A stretch of 64,000 bases of DNA from Rhizophagus prolifer (lineage: Eukaryota > Glomeromycota > Glomeromycetes > Glomerales > Glomeraceae): positions 62,001 to 126,000 of the forward strand of contig NQWY01033936.1 of the NCBI GenBank assembly GCA_019425655.1. The letters are read 5' to 3'. The position numbers and the translations under genes are program-made. Of this stretch, positions 35,261-44,187 are shown piece after piece. The number at the start of each line of letters is the position of its first letter. Position 1 is the first letter of the stretch. The notes beneath the pieces were generated by a model. The model searched no databases. It worked only from the letters and a program-made list of their open reading frames with translations, and was not told where the DNA came from.

Positions 35261-35346
35261 ATGGTGACAGGACAAAAGTGGAGTAGCAGACTGGTGCAAG
35301 AACCAGTACGCACAAAGGCGTCCCCACTTTCGCCCCACCATAATGG
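35261..35346 (+). ncRNA. C4-antisense-like structured RNA, unit 2 (array B)
   Basis: The best formed unit: closing stem ATGGTGACAGGACAAAAGTGG (35261-35281) with CCACTTTCGCCCCACCAT (35324-35341), hairpin CTGGT/ACCAG (35291-35306) and hairpin ACGC/GCGT (35308-35321). Confidence 0.6.
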
Positions 35347-35377
35347 TAATGAAGCCTGCCCAATCACTCTTAAAGAA

Positions 35378-35457
35378 GGGCTGCGAAACGAAAGAAGGTT
35401 AACAGACTGGCTTCGAGTACCCAGTACGCACGAGGCGTCCTTCTTTCATTTCGCCAT
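35378..35457 (+). ncRNA. C4-antisense-like structured RNA, unit 3 (array B)
   Basis: Closing stem GGCTGCGAAACGAAAGAAGG with CCTTCTTTCATTTCGCC; hairpins CTGG/CCAG (35407-35424) and ACGC/GCGT (35426-35438). Different outer-stem sequence, same fold. Confidence 0.6.
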
Positions 35458-35490
35458 AATAGAGAAGTTCCCACCAATCATTTTCAAATA

Positions 35491-35575
35491 ATGGCAGTAG
35501 AACGAAAGGAAGTTGACAGACTGCCTCGAGAACCAGCACGCATAAAGCGTCTCCCTCTCGTCCTACCATAGCGGT
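35491..35575 (+). ncRNA. C4-antisense-like structured RNA, unit 4 (array B)
   Basis: Closing stem ATGGCAGTAGAACGAAAGGAAG with CTCCCTCTCGTCCTACCAT; inner hairpins CTG../CAG and ACGC/GCGT (35538-35550). Followed by GACGAGAAT and GATTGTGTCAAT, shared with the end of array A. Confidence 0.6.
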
Positions 35576-35699
35576 AAGCAGACGAGAATAATTTGGAAGA
35601 CTGATTGTGTCAATATTGAAAAAATAACTTAAGTTATTAAATTTAATAATATTTTTTAGATTTATTAAATGATCATTTTAAATTTTATAAAAAGTAGGA

Positions 35700-36191
35700 T
35701 TAGACAATCTCAGTCTGCCCCACTTGGTGATAAGCACGGTTAAAATAAACCAAGCTTTGATCGTGCTGGCTTTGTTTAATCGCCACAATCGGACATATAA
35801 AAATCGTATGTGTACCGACTTGTTGAATTTGCTCAATCTCACAATCGAAACTTACTAAAGCATCATCCAACACAGGTGAACCCGTTTCTAACTCAATCCA
35901 TGCGCCATGTTTAAAGCGTTCTTCTGGTGTGAGTTTAGATGAAAATGCTTTTGAAATATGTTCGTGATGCGCACCTAAAACATTCACAGTTAAGATTTTG
36001 TTATCTAGGAAATGTGCATGCGAACTCGCAGATTGGTTCATACACACCAATAATGTCGGTGGTGTGTCAGTCACACTACAAACAGCAGAGGCAGTAAATC
36101 CAAAACGGCCAGACATGCCTGCCGTGGTCACAACGCTAACCGCACTTGTGAGTAAAGACATTGCATTTCTAAAGTCTGTTGCTTGAACCAT
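35700..36191 (-). CDS. Flavin reductase family protein (partner of MesX)
   Basis: A 163-residue short-chain flavin reductase (HpaC/RutF type) that supplies reduced FMN or FAD to an oxygenase: MSLLTSAVSVVTTAG at the N-terminus, GFTASAVCSVTDTPPTLLVCMNQSA at the flavin site, and TVNVLGAHHEHISKAFSSK. GGAAT precedes the ATG. It is 185 bases downstream of mesD on the same strand. Its place beside mesD and mesX, an oxygen-dependent methionine synthase pair, suggests that it provides reduced flavin to MesX. Confidence 0.88.
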   Translation of the reverse strand: MVQATDFRNAMSLLTSAVSVVTTAGMSGRFGFTASAVCSVTDTPPTLLVCMNQSASSHAHFLDNKILTVNVLGAHHEHISKAFSSKLTPEERFKHGAWIELETGSPVLDDALVSFDCEIEQIQQVGTHTIFICPIVAIKQSQHDQSLVYFNRAYHQVGQTEIV

Positions 36192-36376
36192 GACATTATT
36201 CCTAAATTGAACCGTACCTTGTCCTGTGTGTTTGCTATACCGCCCAACTCCATCAGGAAGGTACTATCGACATGCGTTCTGATTAGAGCGACATGTGGTA
36301 AGTAAAATGAGGGTTACTTGATTGATTATCAACTACCATCAAAAAAATAACCCTTTATACCACTTATTGGTAAGTA

Positions 36377-37420
36377 TTAAGCAGTAAGATCATAACCAGT
36401 GAGTTCTCGGCGAACAATTTCTGCACCTGCCGTTAAAGCATTTAACTTGCCACGTGCCACTTCACGTGAAAGAGGTGCCATACCACAGTTTGTGCAAGGG
36501 TAAAGCTTGTCCGCATCTACAAACTGAAGCGCTTTACGAAGTGTGTTTGCCACTTCTTCTGGTGTTTCAATTTGGTTAGATGCAACATCAATCGCGCCAA
36601 CCATGACTTTTTTACCGCGAATGAGTTCGAGTAAATTGATAGGCACATGTGAGTTGTGACATTCTAACGAGATAATATCGATGTTAGATTTTTGCAGTTT
36701 CGGGAAAGCTTCTTCGTACTGGCGCCATTCCGAACCGAGTGTCTTTTTCCAGTCAGTGTTAGCTTTAATGCCGTAACCATAGCAAATGTGAACCGCAGTT
36801 TCACATTTTAAACCTTCAATTGCACGCTCTAAAGTCGCAACGCCCCAGTCATTTACTTCGTCAAAGAATACGTTAAATGCAGGTTCGTCAAACTGAATGA
36901 TGTCTACACCAGCAGCTTCTAACTCACGCGCTTCTTGGTTCAAGATTTTAGCAAATTCCCAAGCAAGTTTTTCACGGCTCTTGTAGTGACCATCGTAAAG
37001 CGTATCAATCATAGTCATTGGGCCAGGTAATGCCCATTTAATAGGTTGATCAGTTTGTTGACGTAAAAACTTCGCATCTTCAACAAACACAGGCTTTTGA
37101 CGAGACACCGCACCAACCACAGACGGTACGCTTGCATCGTAACGGTCACGAATACGAACAGTTTCGCGCTTCTCAAAATCTACGCCATTTAAATGTTCAA
37201 TAAACGTAGTCACAAAGTGTTGGCGAGTTTGTTCACCATCGCTCACAATGTCTATGCCAGCAAGACGCTGTTCGTGCAACGCTAAACGTAACGCGTCTTT
37301 TTTACCTTCAAGCAGACCTTCGTTTTCGAGTTTCCACGGCGACCAAAGCTTTTCAGGTTCTGCAAGCCAAGACGGTTTAGGTAAGCTGCCGGCAGTTGAA
37401 GTCGGTAGTAATTTTTTCAT
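36377..37420 (-). CDS. mesD: Folate-independent methionine synthase MesD (core MetE)
   Basis: A 347-residue protein equal to the C-terminal catalytic half of MetE only; the N-terminal folate-binding half is absent. Zinc and homocysteine sites are visible: STAGSLPKP (homocysteine), VHICYGYG with His and Cys ligands, IISLECHNSH and the final ligand in YPCTNCGMAPL. In the study of folate-independent methionine synthases that I recall, this type (MesD) needs the DUF1852 protein MesX and oxygen. mesX lies 21 bases upstream on the same strand, confirming the pair. The methyl donor remains uncertain. Confidence 0.9.
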   Translation of the reverse strand: MKKLLPTSTAGSLPKPSWLAEPEKLWSPWKLENEGLLEGKKDALRLALHEQRLAGIDIVSDGEQTRQHFVTTFIEHLNGVDFEKRETVRIRDRYDASVPSVVGAVSRQKPVFVEDAKFLRQQTDQPIKWALPGPMTMIDTLYDGHYKSREKLAWEFAKILNQEARELEAAGVDIIQFDEPAFNVFFDEVNDWGVATLERAIEGLKCETAVHICYGYGIKANTDWKKTLGSEWRQYEEAFPKLQKSNIDIISLECHNSHVPINLLELIRGKKVMVGAIDVASNQIETPEEVANTLRKALQFVDADKLYPCTNCGMAPLSREVARGKLNALTAGAEIVRRELTGYDLTA

Positions 37421-37441
37421 GTTAAATGACCCGTATGTTGA

Positions 37442-38428
37442 TTAATTAGGAGCGTAATTCGCAGACCACTGCTCAAGAATCGCTTGGTATGGTTTGATAA
37501 ATTGCTCTTCAACAAACTTCCCCTGCTCTATAGCCAAACGGCTACGTTCTTCACGGTCATACACAATTCGAGTAAGTGAATAATCTTCGTGTTTCAAACT
37601 TGGTTGATAAGATTTTCCAGCCACTGAATTTGCGTTGTAAATTTCAGGACGGTAAATCTTTTGGAAGGTTTCCATCGTACTAATGGTACTAATCAACTCA
37701 AGGTTGGTGTAATCACTCAACAAATCACCAGTAAAATAGAACGCTAACGGCGCAACGCTATTTGGCGGCATGAAGTAGCGAACTTTTAAGCCCATTTTTT
37801 GGAAATATTCATCGGTTAATGAATAGTCTTCTTGCTTGTATTCCACACCCAAAACAGGATGTTCATTTTCAGTACGGTGGTACTCTTTAGTCGTCGAAAC
37901 GCTTAGGCAAATCACAGGTGCCTTTTTAAAGTTGGCTTTGTAAGTTTCAGAGTTAATAAAGCTCTTAAACAAGTTGCCGTGCAATTCACCAAACTTTTCT
38001 GGCGTGCTAAAAGTCGACTTGTTTTTGTTGTGATCTAGCAACAACACACTAAAGTCATAGTCACGTACATAAGACGAGAAGTTGTTACCTACAATACCTT
38101 CAATGCGTTCATTGGTTTTCTTATCAACAATATTGGTTTTCAATATTTCGATGAGAGGAAGCCCGCTAGTACGGTTTTCGGCATCAATATTCATTTCAAC
38201 TGAAATGATTTCAAGTTCAACGCCATAGCGGTCACCTTTAGGGTTGTCCCAATGAGCTAAGGCATTGAAACGATTGTCGATCATCTGCAATGTATTGCGC
38301 AAATTCTCTTCGCGGCTCATCCCTCTTGCCAAGTTAGCAAAGTTGGTTGTAATACGTGTATTGTCTGCTGGACGATAGTTCTCATCGAAACAAATACTCT
38401 TAATCGTAAATGTAAATTCTTTACTCAT
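37442..38428 (-). CDS. mesX: DUF1852 protein MesX, putative oxygenase for MesD
   Basis: A 328-residue soluble protein of the DUF1852 family (MSKEFTFTIKSICFDENYRPADNTRITTNFANLARG). It is always paired with MesD; genetic data that I recall show both are needed for methionine synthesis. Motifs that could bind cofactor are not obvious to me; conserved-looking polar clusters are HWDNPKGDRYGVELEIISVEMNID and KVRYFMPPNSVAPLAFYFTGD. First gene of the mesX-mesD-flavin reductase group. The oxygenase role is proposed, not shown. Confidence 0.9.
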   Translation of the reverse strand: MSKEFTFTIKSICFDENYRPADNTRITTNFANLARGMSREENLRNTLQMIDNRFNALAHWDNPKGDRYGVELEIISVEMNIDAENRTSGLPLIEILKTNIVDKKTNERIEGIVGNNFSSYVRDYDFSVLLLDHNKNKSTFSTPEKFGELHGNLFKSFINSETYKANFKKAPVICLSVSTTKEYHRTENEHPVLGVEYKQEDYSLTDEYFQKMGLKVRYFMPPNSVAPLAFYFTGDLLSDYTNLELISTISTMETFQKIYRPEIYNANSVAGKSYQPSLKHEDYSLTRIVYDREERSRLAIEQGKFVEEQFIKPYQAILEQWSANYAPN

Positions 38429-38798
38429 TGTGATCAGTACCCTAATTTCTGAGATAAAACCTAAATAAAAACTTTTTGCTCTTTTTAAACTTTCCAGACT
38501 TGTCAGTTTTGTGCCTTATGGTCTTATCAAAAGTGAATTACTGGAGCGCTTCAGAGCATGGATAGATTTATACCGCAATCACAACATGAATAAAAATGAT
38601 TTAGTCTCATTCAAAACTGAGTAAAATTCATGTTTAGAGTTTAATAAATAAGTAGGAAGTTAAATATTTTTCATCTTAGGGGTTTTTAGACAGCACAAAC
38701 GAAACATACGGCTCTCTATTTTTAATGCCTATAAATTTAATAGTTCGTCATTATTTTCAATTACTTAAACATTTTATATTTAAATAAAACTGCTCAAC
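38429..38798. other. Intergenic region upstream of mesX
   Basis: 370 bases that should hold the mesX promoter. The imperfect palindrome CTGGAGCGCTTCAG at 38541-38554 (AGCGCT core) is the only symmetrical element I found and is a possible operator. No SAM-riboswitch fold recognised. Confidence 0.4.
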
Positions 38799-39671
38799 CT
38801 AAAGTAATTTATGTTGAATCTCACTCATCTCTGCTTTTAGCCATTCTAAAAATATGGTTTTGCGTGGATCTTTCTCAAAAGCACTATGAGAAAGTAAAAA
38901 ATAGGCTGAATTATCTTGAACGATTGGTGAAATTTTCTGTATTGCGTTCCACTCAAGCTCTTTTTCAATCATATAAATTGAGATGACCGTCGCGCCGAGT
39001 CCCGCCAAACAGCCTTCTAAACATAGATAAAAATGCTCGAGTTCAACTTTGGTGTAGCCTTTTAAACACTGCTTTAACTCAGCAATACGACTCATGCTTT
39101 TGAAAAAATTTGGTCTAGAGGTCGAAATGAGTACATCGTTAGTTTCCGATAGCTTGGTTGGTTGAACTAGAGCAATATATTCATCGGCAATCTTTTCGCT
39201 ATAAATATGCTCTCCCCAATCAAAATCATTTCGGCGAATCGCGATATCAATATTATCTTTTTCAAAGTCGACCACGCCGCCTGCTGTGAGTAGCACAACC
39301 TCAAAATCATGCCCGAGCTTTTTAAATTTTGAGAGCCGTGGTATGAGCCATTTCATGGAAAGAGTCGGTTCACACGACAAGACCAGTTGCTTGTTGTGAA
39401 TTTTGGGTTGGCTGAGCTCTATTAAACATTCATCGAGTTGACCAAAAACTTGATGGCAACAACTCAGTAAAATTTCACCCTGCTCGGTCATCACAAGTGT
39501 TTTATTTTTCCGGTCAAACAAAGTGGTATTTAAAGCTTCTTCTAAATTATAAATCTGTTTACTGACCGCACTTTGCGTGACAAATAATTTCCTTGCAGCT
39601 AAAGTCACGCTGCCATACTTCGCCACAAAGTAGAAAAATTTTAGTGAATTCAGCGATATTCTTTCGATCAT
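38799..39671 (-). CDS. LysR-family transcriptional regulator (GcvA-like)
   Basis: A 290-residue LysR regulator with HTH LNSLKFFYFVAKYGSVTLAARKLFVTQSAVSKQIYNLEEALNTTLFDRKNKTLVMTEQGE. The effector domain is of the GcvA/TrpI kind (DIAIRRNDFDWGEHIYSEKIADEYIALV). It is divergent from a LysE-type exporter, a common regulator-exporter pairing; the inverted repeat ATCATCT/AGATGAT at 39740-39770 lies just upstream of its start. Confidence 0.87.
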   Translation of the reverse strand: MIERISLNSLKFFYFVAKYGSVTLAARKLFVTQSAVSKQIYNLEEALNTTLFDRKNKTLVMTEQGEILLSCCHQVFGQLDECLIELSQPKIHNKQLVLSCEPTLSMKWLIPRLSKFKKLGHDFEVVLLTAGGVVDFEKDNIDIAIRRNDFDWGEHIYSEKIADEYIALVQPTKLSETNDVLISTSRPNFFKSMSRIAELKQCLKGYTKVELEHFYLCLEGCLAGLGATVISIYMIEKELEWNAIQKISPIVQDNSAYFLLSHSAFEKDPRKTIFLEWLKAEMSEIQHKLL

Positions 39672-39926
39672 TCCAAAAACTCATAGATATGTAGTCGTTT
39701 TTATCGATTTTTATTTTTAAGTTTCTGTTCAAAATAAAAATCATCTTGATTAAACCCCATTTTAGATGATGAAAAACATATTGAATATCGATATCTATCT
39801 TCGAAAACCTGAAGCCCCAGCATCTTTTACAAAAAGAATAGCAATTTTAAGTAGTGTTTTCGCTCTCTTACATACATTCCAAAAAGTACAGATGAACTCC
39901 CTTGTTTTCAGCGAGGGCACACGATA

Positions 39927-40535
39927 ATGGCAGAGTTTATTGCGGTTATTCTCATCACGATTTTGGCGGTGGTAAGCCCCGGCGCTGACTTCGCGATTGT
40001 GACTAAAAATAGTTACTTATACGGCAGAAAAGTAGGTGTGTTCACTTCACTCGGCATATCGCTTGGCGTGTTGGTGCATGTGACCTATACGTTAGTCGCC
40101 GTTGCCTTTGTGATGGCTTATACGCCGCAAATTTTGAATATTGTGAAGTACATTGGCGCACTTTACCTGATCTATATTGGCTATAAAACCTTTACGCAAA
40201 AACCTGTTTCAGACGCTGTTGCTTCAAACGCTATAGGCAGTTTTCAAGCTATAAAATACGGCTTTTTTACCAACGCCCTGAACCCTAAAACCACACTATT
40301 TGTGATTAGCACCTATACGCAAATTGTGAGTTTAACTACACCTGAAAGCGTTCTTATAGCTTATGGCCTTTTTATGTCATTTGCTCATTTTGTATGGTTT
40401 TCACTGGTGGCTGTGCTTTTCTCTTCAATGATACTGAGACAAAAAATGTTAGCCAAGCAGGTGCAAATTAATAAGGTGATTGGCTCTATTTTATGTGTAT
40501 TGGGTGTAGTTCTGCTTTTTACCAAGTTTCAGTAG
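39927..40535 (+). CDS. LysE/RhtB-family amino acid exporter
   Basis: A 202-residue inner-membrane exporter with about six helices. Family markers are visible: VVSPGADFAIVTKNSYLYGRKVGVFTSLGISLG at 16-48 and FFTNALNPKTTLFVIS near 112. Members pump out amino acids such as threonine, lysine or homoserine lactone. Its start has GAGG upstream. Divergent LysR gene is its probable activator. Substrate not predictable. Confidence 0.9.
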   Translation: MAEFIAVILITILAVVSPGADFAIVTKNSYLYGRKVGVFTSLGISLGVLVHVTYTLVAVAFVMAYTPQILNIVKYIGALYLIYIGYKTFTQKPVSDAVASNAIGSFQAIKYGFFTNALNPKTTLFVISTYTQIVSLTTPESVLIAYGLFMSFAHFVWFSLVAVLFSSMILRQKMLAKQVQINKVIGSILCVLGVVLLFTKFQ

Positions 40536-40652
40536 AGCCGCTTAATTTTTCAGAACCTTTTTAATGCATTGCTGTTAATATAAAAATACATGATAGATTT
40601 CCCAATCCTTCATATCTCTATAAATCAAGGATGATGAGCGAATACATTTATT

Positions 40653-41582
40653 ATGGAAATCAAGCAAATAAAGTATTTTTTGACAGTCGTTGAATCGGGC
40701 AGTATTGGTAAAGCTGCCCAAAAACTCGATGTCGGTGCTTCGGCGATTAGTCAGCAAATTAGTAAGCTCGAACAAGAGCTAAGCATTCGCTTATTACAGC
40801 GTAATGCTTTTGGCGTGACCCCAACACCTGCTGGCCTTGCCTTTTTAAAGCACTCGCAACTTATTTTGCGTCAGGTAAATTTTGCCATAGATGCTGCGCA
40901 TTCGGCACGGTTGTCTGGTCATGTCAGCCTTGGTTTTCCACCGACCATTACCGCTTTAATCGGTATCCCTTTAATGAAACTAATGTCTGAACGCTATCCA
41001 GACATTCGCTTAGAGATTGTGGAAACCCTGTCAGGTAATCTCATTCAATACATTAACTCGCGTCAGCTTGATATCGCCATTATTTTTACTAATGAGATTG
41101 ATAAGCAGTGGTCGATACAGCCCTTGGTACGCGAGCAAATGTATTTAATGGCGCGCAAAGAAGTGCTCGAAAAATATGGTCTAGCCGATTGCATTAAAAG
41201 CGGTATTATTCAGTCTCAGCAAATTGGCGATATTCCGTTAGTGTTGCCACGTCAGCGTCATAGCTTACGAAAACTGCTTGAACACAAGATTGGACAGCTT
41301 AATGTCGTCTATGAAATTGATGGCTTACACTTACTTATGGACAGTCTGATTCACCTTGACCTTGCTAGTGTTCGTCCCGGAAGTGCTTGCTTGCAAGAGT
41401 ACAAACATAAGCTGCAATTGCTTAAGGTGATTGACCCAGAAGTGGAAAGAATTAACTACTTAGTGAGCCTTGCCGAAGAAGAATTATCACCCGCTGCACT
41501 TGCTGCCAAGTCAGCCATTAAGGCATGTGTGAAAGAGTTGATTCAAAACCAAATTTGGCCATGTTCTGAAATTATTGTTTAA
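40653..41582 (+). CDS. LysR-family regulator, TcuR-like paralogue 1
   Basis: A 309-residue LysR regulator of the NAC/Cbl-related kind (MEIKQIKYFLTVVESGSIGKAAQKLDVGASAISQQISKLEQELSIRLLQR). It is closely similar along its whole length to the regulator at 44188, including TPAGLAF, SARLSGHV, VYEIDGLHLLMDS and INYLVSL-EEELSPAALA. It precedes the tcuC transporter and aconitate isomerase genes. The pair arose by duplication, each copy now guarding half of the tricarballylate/aconitate locus. Confidence 0.88.
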   Translation: MEIKQIKYFLTVVESGSIGKAAQKLDVGASAISQQISKLEQELSIRLLQRNAFGVTPTPAGLAFLKHSQLILRQVNFAIDAAHSARLSGHVSLGFPPTITALIGIPLMKLMSERYPDIRLEIVETLSGNLIQYINSRQLDIAIIFTNEIDKQWSIQPLVREQMYLMARKEVLEKYGLADCIKSGIIQSQQIGDIPLVLPRQRHSLRKLLEHKIGQLNVVYEIDGLHLLMDSLIHLDLASVRPGSACLQEYKHKLQLLKVIDPEVERINYLVSLAEEELSPAALAAKSAIKACVKELIQNQIWPCSEIIV

Positions 41583-41860
41583 AGGGTCATTAATTTTTCT
41601 AAATACCTAATTAATTTTCGCCTCTCACTCCTCCCTGCTTTTTAAGATTACATTTTTATACGAATGATAAGTGGTTTTCTGTTTATCGAAATATAGATGT
41701 GTAGTTTTAACTGGAAACAAGGCATCACATTTTCTACCAAGGACACCTTTAAATCTCATCTCTAACCCATTTCCTATTTAGGTTTATTGATTGAATCAAT
41801 TTACGTCCAAACTTTGAAGATCGTGAATGTTTCCATTTTGTCAGGCCAAGGAGGTCTCCA
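41583..41860. promoter_or_regulatory. Leader region of tcuC
   Basis: 278 bases containing the block GCCTCTCACTCCTCCCTGCTTT (41620-41641) and following TTAAGATTACATTT, also found after the paralogous regulator (45159-45195). The start of tcuC is preceded by a perfect AAGGAGG. Confidence 0.5.
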
Positions 41861-43171
41861 ATGGATGTCGTTAATAACCGTAGGGCTACTTTTAAAAAAA
41901 TATTAAATGTAACAAGTGGCAACTTTTTAGAACAGTACGATTTTTTTCTTTTTGGTTTCTATGCCACTTATATCGCAGCAAAATTTTTCCACTCTGAAAA
42001 TGAATATGTCTCTTTAATGATGACATTTACCGTGTTTGCTGCGGGCTTTCTTATGCGTCCTCTCGGCGCTATTTTCTTGGGTGCTTATGTCGACAGAATC
42101 GGTCGCCGTAAGGGTTTAATTGTGACTTTAAGCCTCATGGCTATTGGTACGATCTTAATTACCTTTGTACCGGGTTATGACACCATCGGTATTATGGCCC
42201 CAATTTTGGTGGTCATTGGACGTCTGTTACAGGGCTTCTCGGCAGGTGTTGAATCTGGCGGTGTGTCTATTTATCTTGCAGAAATTGCAACCGATAAAAA
42301 CCGTGGATTTATCACAAGCTGGCAGTCTGGTAGTCAACAAATTGCGGTGGTGTTTGCTGCGTTATTTGGTTATTGGCTCAACACCGTTTTAACTCATGCA
42401 CAAGTGAGTGAATGGGGCTGGCGTATTCCGTTCTTAATTGGTTGTTTGATCATTCCTTTAATCTTCTTATTCCGCCGTACTTTAGAGGAAACTGAAGCAT
42501 TTAAAGCGCAAAAAACTCATCCTTCAACCAAGGAAATTTTCAGCACACTGGCGAGCAACTGGCGCATTGTACTTGCAGGTATGATGATGAGTGCCATGAC
42601 CACAACCACGTTCTATTTCATTACGGTTTACACCACAGTATATGCAAAACGTACTTTAGAAATGTCGGTCACAGACAGCCTTTTAGCAACCGTATTTGTG
42701 GGTTTATCGAATTTCTTCTGGTTACCAATGGGTGGCTTACTTTCAGACAAAATTGGTCGCCGTCCAGTGTTAGTGGGTATTACGACACTTGCGATCTTTA
42801 CCAGTTATCCAGTTTTGAGCTGGTTAGTGAGCGACATTAGTTTTTCAAACTTACTGATCACGCTTGCTTACTTCTCGTTCTTCTTTGGTATGTACAACGG
42901 GACTATGGTGGCAACGCTTGCCGAAGTAATGCCAAAACGTGTTCGTACCGTTGGCTTCTCTTTAGCGTTCAGTCTTGCAGCCGCTATTTTTGGTGGTATG
43001 ACGCCAATGGCATGTACTTACCTTGTGGAAAATACAGGCAATGCAAGCACACCAGCTTTCTGGCTGATGCTCGCTGCGGTATGTAGTCTCATCTCAAGTT
43101 TATATCTATGTCGCGGTTCTAAGCAGAACAAATCTGACGCGATTGCTGAACCTGCAAAGGTTAGCGCTTAA
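41861..43171 (+). CDS. tcuC: MFS tricarballylate/citrate-type proton symporter
   Basis: A 436-residue, twelve-helix MFS carrier of the metabolite:H+ symporter group (relatives TcuC, CitA, ShiA): N-terminal [21 protein letters not shown]; loop motif [15 protein letters not shown] between helices 2 and 3; [22 protein letters not shown]; second half copy [16 protein letters not shown]. Located with aconitate isomerase and tcuAB, it should import tricarballylate, citrate or aconitate. An ideal ribosome site (AAGGAGG) precedes it. Confidence 0.9.
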   Translation: MDVVNNRRATFKKILNVTSGNFLEQYDFFLFGFYATYIAAKFFHSENEYVSLMMTFTVFAAGFLMRPLGAIFLGAYVDRIGRRKGLIVTLSLMAIGTILITFVPGYDTIGIMAPILVVIGRLLQGFSAGVESGGVSIYLAEIATDKNRGFITSWQSGSQQIAVVFAALFGYWLNTVLTHAQVSEWGWRIPFLIGCLIIPLIFLFRRTLEETEAFKAQKTHPSTKEIFSTLASNWRIVLAGMMMSAMTTTTFYFITVYTTVYAKRTLEMSVTDSLLATVFVGLSNFFWLPMGGLLSDKIGRRPVLVGITTLAIFTSYPVLSWLVSDISFSNLLITLAYFSFFFGMYNGTMVATLAEVMPKRVRTVGFSLAFSLAAAIFGGMTPMACTYLVENTGNASTPAFWLMLAAVCSLISSLYLCRGSKQNKSDAIAEPAKVSA

Positions 43172-43204
43172 AACAACTAACTACTTAACCTGAAATTTTA
43201 ATGA

Positions 43205-43234
43205 ACAGTACGGCGCATGTTGCAGCCGTACTGT
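43205..43234 (+). other. Intercistronic hairpin between tcuC and aconitate isomerase genes
   Basis: Perfect 10-bp stem, ACAGTACGGC with GCCGTACTGT, 10-base loop, no T-run. Likely a mRNA stabiliser or processing element. Confidence 0.55.
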
Positions 43235-43261
43235 GCTCTCCTGTCATTAAAGCGAGATACT

Positions 43262-44056
43262 ATGAAAAAGTCCCCTATCTTCATGACCATCTGCCTAGCT
43301 GGTGCAAGCTTAGGCTCAACCCTTGCTAACGCAGATACGCTCGAAGTGATTAGCTCTGGCGGTTTCTATTCATCTATGGAAAAACTCATTCCAATATTTG
43401 AAAAGCAAACTGGTCATACAGTTCACCTCTCATCTGGTTCATCTATGGGTGCATCGCCAACTGCAATTCCAAACCGTCTCGATCGTGGTGAACGTTTTGA
43501 CATGGTGGTCTTGGCTGCTCCTGAACTCAGTAAGCTTGCAGAAAAAGGTTATGTCGACCCAAATTCACAAAGCGCTTTAGTCAATTCAAGCATCGGCATG
43601 GCTGTACCTAAAGGTGCGCCAAAGCCAGACATTAGCTCTGCGGCAAAGTTTGAAAAAGTTTTATTAAATGCTAAGCACATCGGCTATTCGGCAAGTGCGA
43701 GCGGTACACATCTTGAAAAAGATGTTTTCCCAAGCTTTCCACCTGTCGAGTACAAAGTGATTGCTGGTAAAGCAGAAAAAGTGGTCGGTGACCGCGTGGC
43801 AAAACGTATTGCTGAAGGTCAGTTTGATATTGGTTTCCAGCAAATTAGTGAAATCAAACCTTTTACTGGCCAATATGGTCAAGTTGATTTAGTCGGCCCA
43901 ATTCCTGCGCCTTACCAAAAAGTCACTGTATTTGCAGCGGGCATTGGTAAAAACTCTGAACATGCAAAAGTCGCAAAAGAACTTATTCAATTTGTGAAAT
44001 CGCCTCAAGCGACACAAATTATTGAAGAACAGGGTCTTGAGCAGGTTAAACAATAA
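43262..44056 (+). CDS. Aconitate isomerase (periplasmic, ModA-like fold)
   Basis: A 264-residue exported protein. Signal peptide 1-24 (MKKSPIFMTICLAGASLGSTLANA). The mature part resembles molybdate-type binding proteins (EVISSGGFYSSMEKLIPIFEKQTGH, SSGSSMGASP) but has no ABC partner genes. Known aconitate isomerase has this unusual binding-protein fold and converts trans- to cis-aconitate; the context of tcuC and tcuAB supports the call. I chose the start at 43262 because it gives a proper signal peptide. Confidence 0.83.
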   Translation: MKKSPIFMTICLAGASLGSTLANADTLEVISSGGFYSSMEKLIPIFEKQTGHTVHLSSGSSMGASPTAIPNRLDRGERFDMVVLAAPELSKLAEKGYVDPNSQSALVNSSIGMAVPKGAPKPDISSAAKFEKVLLNAKHIGYSASASGTHLEKDVFPSFPPVEYKVIAGKAEKVVGDRVAKRIAEGQFDIGFQQISEIKPFTGQYGQVDLVGPIPAPYQKVTVFAAGIGKNSEHAKVAKELIQFVKSPQATQIIEEQGLEQVKQ

Positions 44057-44187
44057 AAGCTCTAAAAGGCAGCATTTTGAGAGGATGTTGCCTTTACTCT
44101 TTGAGCGGTTTACTCAGCACAATAGAACAAAATGTATAGCAACAAACCAGTGTAGAATAATGAACAAAGGACAATGTAGTATTTGCC

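Larger units (their letters stand above)
34587..35699. other. Non-coding region of about 1.1 kb with structured RNA repeats
   Basis: No protein gene. It holds a strong hairpin (34634-34665), array A (34875-35095) and array B (35261-35615), separated by A/T-rich spacers. Short open frames across the arrays follow the RNA repeat, show no ribosome site and are not genes. Confidence 0.7.

Noticed and set aside
35261-35491. 76-codon open frame across RNA array B
   Set aside because: Spans units 2 and 3 of the RNA repeats; paired-stem conservation explains the sequence better than coding.
34875-35575. CRISPR array
   Set aside because: Repeats are 80-86 bases, diverged and self-folding, with no constant short repeat or regular spacers and no cas genes.
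36310-36357. Terminator after mesD
   Set aside because: AGGGTTA/TAACCCT can pair, but the loop is long and the T-run is inside the stem; too weak to list.
43262-44056. Molybdate-binding protein of an ABC transporter
   Set aside because: The fold matches, but there are no permease or ATPase genes, and the tcu context favours aconitate isomerase.
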